A stretch of 64,000 nt of DNA from Marisa cornuarietis (taxonomy: Eukaryota > Mollusca > Gastropoda > Architaenioglossa > Ampullariidae). Each line of letters starts with the position of its first letter. Position 1 is the first letter of the stretch. The position numbers and the translations under genes are program-made. The notes beneath the pieces were generated by a model. That model was not told the origin of the DNA. It made no database searches and saw nothing but the letters and a program-made list of their open reading frames with translations. This document shows, in pieces, positions 55,213 to 64,000 of this stretch. The stretch spans positions 4,240,501 through 4,304,500 of the forward strand of contig SMMW01000046.1 of NCBI GenBank assembly GCA_004794655.1, in the 5' to 3' direction.

Positions 55213-58200
55213 TTAGTCACTTTCATCAGAACTGCTAGAATCAGGTCCAAAGATAGCTCTTTCATCTTCTTTGCCTTTCTCATTCTCTGCATCAGTCTCG
55301 CTGTCACTGCCCTTCTCGCTGCCACTTGGACTTCGGCTTCTGCTGCGGCTACTAGATCGGCTGCGGTTGCGAGACCCACTTCTGCTTCGACTGCGAGATC
55401 TACTGCGAGCACTGCTACTTGACTTAATACTTCCAGCTTCACTCCTATTGTCTTCATTGTCACTACCTTTTTCACTTCCACTCTTGTTCTCTGCATCTGA
55501 AAAAAATGAAAATTGTTTGAAAAATAATGCAAATTTCTTCCCAACAAGGTCAAGTGGTAACACTGTCTTTGACCTCAAATTTGTGCATATGAATTATCCT
55601 CAGCTGCTGTTTCCTCGCCCCACTTTTTTTTTTTATATAAACTACCAACTCACCAGATCCTTCCTCAATTCTAATCTCCTCTTCTTCCTCCTCTTCTTGA
55701 GGTGGCTCAAGCATGCTAAGGCGGACCTCCTGCAAGGGTAATGTAAATATTAATAATAATAATAGTGAAGATTTTTATAGCGCATATTCACACTCATATA
55801 GAGCATGCTCTTAGCACTATATTATCTTACATTAAGGGTGGTAAAGATTATTTTGGATAAGGCAGTAATGCCTTCATTTATTTCAACTAAGATTTGAATA
55901 AAGCACTTTTCCCAGAATGTGGCTGAAAACCCTCAATTAAGCCAAAATGCCAAGCTACTGGTTAAAACTTGTTTTTTTTTTGCAAGTCATTATTGGATAA
56001 CTCACTAGCAAGATAAGCAAACAATGGCTCCAAATACAAACCTGAGCAGACTCCTCCTTTTCATTCAGTGAACGATGCTTGACTACAAGCCATGATTTAG
56101 CCATGCGCTGGTGACCCAACTTGCGTCTTTTACTCAGACGCACTCTAAAGAGGATATGACGGTATTTTTACTAACATCTTCCCATTAATCACATAGTAAA
56201 ACAGCATTCAATTAGATAAGGCCTTTACAGTTAGTAATACACAGAGATATCATTCATCTTGAGGTTATTTACAAATGACATTTACCTTTCCCTGACCCAA
56301 AGAAAAAGTTAAAATTACACTCTGGTGCAGTAAATTCTTTCCTTAACAAAAAAAAAAAGGTATTACTGACCTCGTTTCAAGCTCATTGTAGTACACCCCA
56401 TCTTCACGGAAAACAAAAAAGTAGGTTTCTTCATAACCTTTAGTGAGTTTGTTTTTCACATTCCAGTTATATTCACGAGCCAGAAGGTACTCATAACTGG
56501 AAAACAAAAATGTTGGACATACCTGAAATAACTGACCTTATTACTAAAGAGTTATTTACATCAAAAAATACCAAAAAAATACAATATTTAATTTCAATAA
56601 ACAGGGAATCCTACACAGCTAGACTTGAGCTATGATCAAAAATTAAATGTGGAAGACGTCAACAGCACATTAAGACTGTACATCGATAAGTTTCTGCTGT
56701 CAAGGCTATATCCAATGGAAAAGCTGGGATAACATGTCATTTTGGCATGCATGTGGACAATTTGACCTTTATTTGCATGATGATCTTCGTAGATGTTTAT
56801 TTAGGGATCTAAAGCCAGGTATTCACCCAGAATTGGAGAAAATATCTTGGACTTAGCTTTTACACAGTTGTTAAAAAAGAAATAGGCTTTTGTTTTTGTT
56901 TTTTTGGTTAAGAATGTGTTGAAAATAATTCTCTTTTAAAAAAACTAACCCTGAAGCCAAAGATTCTATAAAGACAGAGCTGTTTGAAAGCATTAAACTG
57001 GGATCAAATGTGAAAGAAAATGAATCTTACTCCTCCTCAGGAGCATAGTCCACATTGTCATCTGAGTCGCGCTTACGCTTATCCATGGTTTCCTCTGTTG
57101 GCAAGAAGTAGGCCACAAATTGTTCTCCGCTTTCATCTACAGCACCTCTGCAAATATGCATCTTATAAATCAACACTGTATGTGATTAGAAGTTCTTAGG
57201 TCACCCATTACCTCTTTGCAGCCTGTCTCTTAATCTCTAAAAGCTGAGACAATGTGAACTTTTCAACATAAAAAATTATAGTATCTGGACTATTACAATC
57301 CATAGCAGAGTGTACAGTCAGAATATATATATATATAGAGAAAGCTTACCACAAACAGTTCTACTGAGAATACATGATTTAAAAAGAAAACCTCTTTATT
57401 ACAAAAAAATACCTAATCATGGCTTGTGACATTTCCTCCATTTTCATAGGGATATCAGACATTTCTCTGGGAGCTGGGTCAGAATCAAACAAAACCTGGG
57501 CGAATGGATATTTCCAGAGCTGCAACAGACATGAATCTGGTGTGCGAGAAATTTCAACAATGTTAAAATATGTGTACACAAATACTTCCCTTTGATGAGA
57601 TAGCTCATAGAATTTACAAATACAAAAACATTATTCCACCCAAAGACCTCTGTCCTGAGGATCCAGTTGCCTACACATTTTAACCTGTACAGTTATTAAA
57701 AACAAGAAAAAAAAAACATTGAAAACAAGACTGCCCTATCATTTGTTATTATACTTAGCCAAATCTAAAGTTAAAGTAAATGATTTTCCCACAATTTACC
57801 CTGAAATCAGGAAACACAGGAAGTATTTCCACTGGAGTAACACCTGGCTTGCTGTAATGCTTTGAGATCTGGAAAAAATTAAAACTGGGTATGGAAAAAC
57901 ATCATGAACTTAAACCTAATTCCTCTCCTACATTAATAACAACAATGTATATAGTGTACCTCTGCCAAAGCCAAGTTCAGCATGTGATACTCTTCATTAA
58001 CAGGAATAGTATTCAACTCGCAGGCTGGTCAAGCTGCTACTTCACAAGCTGGTTAAAACTTTCTAGATGCATTGTGCAATGTGTGCAGCCTATTAGTGAG
58101 TTAACAAAATTAACATAAATCAATCCAGACACAAATTTTAAAGTCTTATGGCTCACCCAAGTGAATTTCAAATGATTGTAGTTATTTTCTTTAGTTCATT

Positions 58201-61171
58201 TCAAAAATAGTAGATATCATCTTCAATAAACATGACTGAAAAACATTAAACTTTCTCAATTGTGCCAGAAAGAAGTCAAATCTGTGACACTGTTCCATTC
58301 ACACATCAATATACCTAGCATCCTCCCGTTTCATCCCATTCATTGTAGCCTTGACAATGGCGCCATAGCTATGTTCTAATATGTTATAGTTATCATCTCT
58401 TTCTGCTTACATCAATGTTTGAAGGCCTTCGTCATGAAAACAGATAAGATTTAATAACTTTCATTTAATAATTAGCATCTCTGATTAACTAAGCCCACTC
58501 TCTTACAGGGAAAGAAATGCAAACAACAGTCCAAGATCTTCAAGAATATGTCTTTAAATATATAGGCAATATTAAAAAAGAAAAACCCCATGAGGTCCGC
58601 CCAAAAGCTGCGTGTGTGCAAGTTATTGTTCTTCTGGTAAAGTGGGTAGGGGTTTAACTTTTTTTAAAATGGAAATGTATTGTAAAATATTAAACGATAA
58701 CCATAATAAACTGAATAATTCTGAATTCCACATACGATAAAACAGCACTATCACTATTCTTATTCCTAAAGCACATCTACATAAAGAATGCAATGAAACA
58801 AAGCATACTGGCTGCTTGGCACGTTCGAATGTCGCCTGAATGGCAGCAATCTGGCTGTCTCGATCCTTATAGAGATCCTCTTCTTTCATTTGCTGCTTTA
58901 TTTTAAAACCAACCCTGCAAAGTGAAAAAAACATAATCTACAAAAATGTTCCTCATAATTGTTCCATCTTGTGAGTATTAACTCATCAGTCACCTGAAAA
59001 GTGGTGACTTTAAATTAGTAGTGACTTTAATTAGTGATAAATATCTAATAATGGTAATAATTATTGGATTTGTAAAGCATATTTCCCCATGTGGATATGA
59101 GCTCAATGCGCTGCACACAAACAAAAATCTACAAACCAACCTAGAATCAACTATATAATAAAAATGTCTGCAAACAGATGGATGAAGAATTGAGGAGTAG
59201 GCGAAACTGTACTCTTTTTTTTTTTTTTTTAATTTTGACCCCAAATTTGAAGGCTTCAAATGTTAACATAGTTTGTAGAGAAAGTGGAAGAGAATTACAA
59301 AACAGTAGGGCATTAGAAGGAAAAAGAAGTGTCTGCCGAACTTATCCCAAGCAGATGTAAAAACTGACTTGCATGGTAAGGTGTCAGTAGCTAAGATAGG
59401 TATGCTGAGTTAGTTAGTTGTTGTTTTATGCCAAGTCAGCAACTAAGGCTATCTCATGGCAAAAACAATGTACATGACTATTCACAGGTTGATATAAAGA
59501 AATTGTACAAGTCTAGAGATTTCTCTTTTTTTAGTTTTATAAAATAACAGTTTTTAAACACATAAGTTCTATCATATCAGGTGAAACATCTGAATGGACT
59601 TTACATATGCCAGGATTGATTTGGAAGAGTGTTTGGCAAAAAGGTCAGCAAGAGTCTGTGCTGTAAAATAGTTTTGACGAATTTTAGCTAGAATTTTAAG
59701 ATAGATATGCTGCAACAAGAAACTTTAATATATTTGAAGAAAGACATCATGTAAAAAAAGCCCTAAAATACACGATTCTTCATCACAGTGTTAATGAAAC
59801 AAACCCTGGACTCACTTGCTCTCACTTTTGTCTGATTTTTGCATGAAACGGTTATATTCTGTAGATATGTATTCTGTCTTTCTCAACCATGAAACATTCA
59901 TGTTGTGATGACGGGATCTGAAAACAACAAAGTGTCAGCAAAGTTTGAGGTAAGCAAACAAATGACCTGTTTATGTTTTAGAAAGAAAATATAACAAATA
60001 CTTCATTAAAACATAAAATGTTCAAACATTTGGTAAGTCCGTAAACTTGTCTGTACTTTTAAATTGAAAGTTTCCAGTTTATATGTTGAAATAACACACC
60101 AAAAATATTATTTTTAATAACAGTTTCAGAAATGAGCAACATAAAAAGGCATTACCTTCAAAATAATATGCTAAAAAATATTTAAAAGGTGCACTTTCAC
60201 ATGCAAATACAATTTCTATATACCTGATATAGGTCATTATACATTTTCAAACACATTTTACAAAATGTCAACAGCACCTTTTAGAATCTTGAGGGGTGTT
60301 AATCTCTTCCTCCAATAACTTTTCATCCTCTGGATCTGGATAAGCTGTAATAATAATAAACACACAATTTATATAGTGCATGATCATGTTTATAAAGAAG
60401 TATGCTCTCAAAGCTCCAGACAATAACAAGACATTCTGCAGAATGGATATTGAGGACTATACTAAGACATATGAGGTGTCTAAAACAGTTTAAAAGTACA
60501 CTACAGGGAACATCAAGTCATACTATTATGTTAGGAATGACTTTTAAAAAGACTGAAAATGTTGGTAGTGGAAAGAGACACAAATTGCAAATATATTGTG
60601 ATCTAGTATCAATTTACCATGAATGCATTACTGATATGAGTTACAGGTATGTGATCTGCAGCAATTATATTCTTCTGCAGCTAAGACTGCATCTTTATAT
60701 TATCTCATTTTAGATATGCATCCAAGTGTGCATAAACACATGTATCTATTCCATTATTCCAATAGCAAACTTACCATTGGGGTCAATTTTGTATGTCTCT
60801 GGATTGATAAGATCAATAGTGACATCCAAATCATGTTCAGTAAGGAGATCATATTTGAATGTCCTTTCTAAAGATGTTGGTTTATACTGATAAAATCTGC
60901 AGAAGAGAAACACTGTACAGTTATTTTTATAAAATGGTGGAATACTTAAAATTTGAAGATTTTGTATTTTGCTGAAAAATAAGATTTAATGCTTGCAAAA
61001 TAACAGTGGATGGAAGTAAATTAAGTTTCTCTTGTCTCCCCTCTAAGATTCCAGCCAATCTCTCTACCTAGAATGCTGTTGAAACACATTCTCTCTCTTT
61101 CTTTATCAATCTCTCAGTCTCCCTCCTTTGGCGACAGACTTTGAGTCTTCTGGCTGCCATTCTACCTTTCT

Positions 61172-61221
<50 letters not shown>

Positions 61222-61656
61222 TGTTAATATTTCTTATTACCACTGTAGTTTACGCACCTGTTGGATTCAAATGGGTAGGTGATGAACTTTGGGTCAAACG
61301 GGATGTCTGGTAATGTGTTGTTGTATTTCACTCTGCACACGAGGTCTGACCTGCATCAAATAATGATTCAACGACACCTTAAACAGTTCAGTAAATCACA
61401 CAATACTCCATTATTCTGAAAGTTACTGCCTTTGTTCCCTGTGTACAACAGGAGACTTCAACACTAAGTAAATCACACTTTTCGTCTCAGTGCAGAGATC
61501 TGTATAGGCCTACATAATTATTATTTCTAGTCAGTGGCATACGATCATGAACATGATTCATACGGCTACAATTGATCCGCTTATATACCTTTTCTCGCCA
61601 GGTCGTTGTCGTTTATCTCTTTCCTCTCTTCTGCCTGACTGAATTGTTGGAGGCAT
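55213..61656 (-). CDS. PAF1: RNA polymerase II-associated factor 1 (Paf1 complex)
   Basis: Thirteen exons: 61656-61589, 61350-61258, 60896-60775, 60344-60278, 59917-59816, 58914-58809, 57868-57800, 57519-57413, 57147-57031, 56496-56371, 56144-56042, 55729-55654 and 55496-55213. All are GT-AG with matching phases and give 479 residues (human 531). PAF1 is a core subunit of the nuclear Paf1 elongation complex (with CTR9, LEO1, CDC73, RTF1), which promotes H2B ubiquitination and controls pausing. Family signatures are MPPTIQ at the start, [49 protein letters not shown] and [15 protein letters not shown]. The C-terminus is acidic and then, unusually, a long Arg-Ser dipeptide tract ([17 protein letters not shown]) precedes the Ser/Asp end. 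It shares a 276-bp promoter with MED29. No break is seen. Confidence 0.97.
55750..55817. repeat. (AAT)n + TATAGCGC repeat tail in PAF1 intron 12
   Basis: GATTTTTATAGCGCATATTC is identical to the copy at 6063-6138; the CATGCTCTTA end also matches. Confidence 0.75.
59035..59115. repeat. Divergent SINE tail in PAF1 intron 5
   Basis: TAATAATGGTAATAATTATT is followed by GGATTTGTAAAGCATATTTC and GAGCTCAATGCGCTG, the same order as in the other tail copies. Confidence 0.4.
59418..59466 (-). repeat. 3' fragment of the 33947 SINE family
   Basis: The minus strand contains TAGCCTTAGTTGCTGACTTG followed by GCATAAAACA, matching the SINE tail only. Confidence 0.6.
60347..60420. repeat. Repeat tail abutting the PAF1 exon 4 acceptor
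   Basis: TAATAATAATAAACACACAA, then TTTATATAGTGCATGATCAT, then ATGCTCTCAAAGC is a diverged copy of the dispersed tail. On the minus strand its (TTA)n end reads TTTATTATTATTACAG, the 3' splice site of exon 4. Confidence 0.55.
61173..61216. repeat. (GT)n microsatellite in PAF1 intron 2
   Basis: About 22 GT units; on the transcribed (minus) strand it is (CA)n beginning about 40 nt after the exon 2 donor. Confidence 0.95.
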
Positions 61657-61932
61657 ATTACTTCAAATGAGTTGTTTTCTTCATCGAACAAGAAACATAG
61701 CACTGTTTTCGTTGCGCTCGTCCAATTAGGCCGGAAGTCGTAGAACTGACATAAGAACGTTAAAAAAAGAGAAAGTGATTTATAGTAATGACTATAATAA
61801 TTATAGCTTAAATTTTACCATTCGCTTCGCTTACAAAAATAAAATTAGAGCTTCCAATGCTATCTGTAGGATAGAAAAGTATCTTGTTTATATATGTTTA
61901 TGCTATTCTGACGCACTAGTAACCATTGAAAA
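61657..61932. promoter_or_regulatory. Shared PAF1/MED29 bidirectional promoter
   Basis: This 276-bp interval separates the divergent start codons. Visible motifs are CCAAT (61722-61726) and an ETS/GABP-type CCGGAAGT (61731-61738), both closer to PAF1. AAAATGGCTGC lies over the MED29 start and resembles a YY1-type initiator. The PAF1-proximal half keeps CpGs. No TATA box is positioned convincingly. Confidence 0.7.
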
Positions 61933-63947
61933 ATGGCTGCGCCCATGCAACCACAAGTACCGTCAGTTTCTCAGCAGCAAACTGGCCAACAGCCACCACA
62001 GTCTGTGCAGCAAAGTGATATAGACCCTATAACCAAGTTCAAGCTACTCCTTCCACGCCTTAAGGATTCACTAATCGTGAGTGAAATATTTAAATGTGTT
62101 AGGCTAAATGCGCCTGTTCTTACTTCATGTACTAAGACGGGGGCTGTGTACTTGTGTAGTTTTATTATTATCTAACACAAGTTTAAGTTGCAAGAATAAG
62201 TAAATAATAATTATTATAAATCTTATAAGAAAAGCAGAATGTGTCGATGTTTGTTTGGGTTTGACTGCTAATCACATGCATGCCGTTTGTCTGATCAAAT
62301 GCAAAAATAGTGCTGGTTACAAGATAAAGATAAGGCAGTCCATCAGAGGAAACTTAAAAAAAAAACCATCCAACATTTATTCTAGACTATTCATAAGGCA
62401 CACCTACGTCATCGGTCACCGAACTTTTCGGTCCAAGACCATTTCTCCCCACGTCACATCACCCCACAGCTTCAGTCAATTTATAAATTTTGTATTAAAG
62501 ATTAGGAAAGTTGCAGGTAATATATTGCAGCAGTAGCTGTTACGTGAGTGCTTAAAAAGAAAAAATCCGAAGGTGATTCAAGTGAAATTAGACATCCATA
62601 AAAATTAGCTTTACATTTACTTAATGTGCATTTCAGGCTTTGTGCAGAGTTGCTGGTCAGATGTTTAAAGTGAACGCAGTACAAGACAGTGGAGGGTAAG
62701 AATGTATCAGTTTAAATGTCAAAATTTTATGTAAAATACTTATTTTTCATATTTTGCTAGTAAGAGTACCACTGCGAGAGTGCACATTAAAGTTCAAGAA
62801 TGTCTTTAGTTAGGTATTTTGCGTTTTAAAATTATTTTTGGCGTAAAAGGAAGGAACCCTTAACGGTGCATAAATGGATGTGGTGTATTATAAGAATATG
62901 ATTTTTAAGCACATGGTAATAAAGACTTAACTCATTCTGTATTGATGCAATTGAGCTATAGCTAAAAAGACATTCACATTCGAATTAAGGGTGAGGATGT
63001 AAGCTGTCTTCCTGATATTGTCATTTTTTTTTTTGTCTCCTTCAATTTGTGTTTCTCTTTCTCCCCCCTCTCTCTCTTTTCTCTCTCATACACATACACT
63101 TACACACACACACACATTCACTTGGAGGGAAACTTCAAGCAGAATCATTTACCTTAATAAAAATTAATTATTGTTGTCAATCAGCCAATCAGAGATCCAG
63201 CAGCATAGATCTGAGAGATTTGAAAAGAGCTTGGAGGATTTTTGTGGCATCTGTGACCAGATTGAAGTAAACTTGGTATGTACTCCAAACTGTCCGTGAT
63301 TTGTGATTTGCCATTCCATGACATATACAGGTGTGCATGTCTGTCCTTATTCAGAGAAATGGAGAATTTTTTAATTTGTAAAAAAAATTGACATATTTAA
63401 TTTCAGTGTACCTAATTGTAATTTGTACAAATTACTGTACTTAATGAAATAATATAAACTAAATAATTCATGATTTTTGACCAAGCAACGTTCAGCTTTG
63501 CAAAAGTGCATCGTTCACAATATTTTACCATGTAAATCTAAACAAAACATTCTCACAGGTTAAGGTCTGATAATGTCACTTTAGTATCATGTTCTTTTGA
63601 TATCAGTTCTGCATTTTTTGTAACTATTTCATAAATAGTCCAATATCAACAGCATCAAATTGATGCCATTGTTTCGTATTATAATGATGCAGAGACTGGC
63701 TTTGGAACTTTACCGTCAGACAGAAGACAGCTTGCGAAACACACCACTGTCAATCGTGCTGCCAAAATCAGAACCAACTGCTAATCCACAAGAAGGACAA
63801 TCATATGCCCAGTACCTAACTACTGTTCGTACACAGATCAACTTTGCAAAAGAGATTCATGACCTTTTACATGACCAAGCCATGAAGCTTTTAGAAAAAC
63901 CACAGCTGCCACCTATGCCTTCACAGCAGCAAACACAACAGGAATAA
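61933..63947 (+). CDS. MED29: Mediator complex subunit 29 (Intersex)
   Basis: Four exons: 61933-62076, 62637-62695, 63185-63275 and 63693-63947, giving 182 residues (human 200). MED29 is a tail/middle-region subunit of the nuclear Mediator complex, which links activators to RNA polymerase II; in flies it is Intersex, a partner of Doublesex. A Gln/Pro-rich N-terminus (1-35) is followed by the conserved DPITKFKLLLPRLKDSL, then RFEKSLEDFCGICDQIEVNL and the C-terminal block YAQYLTTVRTQINFAKEIHD. The start codon lies in AAAATGG, and the second and third junctions were set by phase. The coding sequence is complete, with TAA at 63945-63947; the 3' UTR runs out of the window. Exon 3 has several AG choices; 63185 is the one that keeps frame from exon 2. 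Confidence 0.94.
62077..63692 (+). other. MED29 introns
   Basis: The introns are AT-rich with a short (CT)n(CA)n patch near 63055-63117 just before exon 3. No other genes are seen. Confidence 0.6.
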
Positions 63948-64000
63948 TTTATTGTGCATGCATGTGTGTGTCTGTGTGGGAGAGAGAGAGAGTTTGCAAA

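Noticed and set aside
55056..55741. Plus-strand 156-codon and minus-strand 165-codon frames over the PAF1 tail
   Set aside because: They are shadows of the last PAF1 exons: the RS- and Glu-rich codons give Leu/Arg-rich antisense and Ala/Val-rich offset frames.

Overview
This is a eukaryotic (animal) genomic window. Genes are split by GT-AG introns, CA and CT microsatellites and tRNA-derived SINEs are abundant, and four metazoan nuclear genes can be rebuilt exon by exon. SINE tails containing a GGCGTAAAACACCAAT-type sequence, together with the protein sequences, suggest a lophotrochozoan and most likely a mollusc (gastropod-like). That placement is inference.

Layout. Positions 1 to about 34.2 kb form a gene-poor stretch that keeps its CpG dinucleotides. 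I recognise no protein-coding gene there. It holds microsatellites, minisatellites, local duplications, inverted repeats and several SINE copies, two with clear target-site duplications. From about 34.8 kb the sequence becomes AT-rich and CpG-poor and four genes follow: DEGS (sphingolipid delta4-desaturase, minus, 40836-43857), YY1 (zinc-finger and Polycomb-recruiting factor, plus, from 44045), PAF1 (elongation-complex subunit, minus, 55213-61656) and MED29 (Mediator subunit, plus, 61933-63947). They form two head-to-head pairs with short shared promoters (187 bp and 276 bp). YY1 and PAF1 face each other tail to tail. Three of the four act in RNA polymerase II transcription (YY1, PAF1, MED29).

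Main points of interest. (1) Intron 1 of YY1 carries four strong and one weaker YY1 recognition sequence within about 80 bp, consistent with autoregulation. (2) The normal YY1 stop codon overlaps a splice donor (GTAAGG). Four short, phase-matched candidate exons downstream would give a 64-residue C-terminal extension. (3) A 775-bp pogo/Tigger-like non-autonomous transposon sits downstream of the canonical YY1 stop. (4) The DEGS/YY1 promoter contains a perfect 16-bp palindrome holding a POU-dimer (MORE-type) site. (5) Both head-to-head pairs appear to match human neighbour pairs (DEGS2-YY1 and PAF1-MED29), as recalled from memory.
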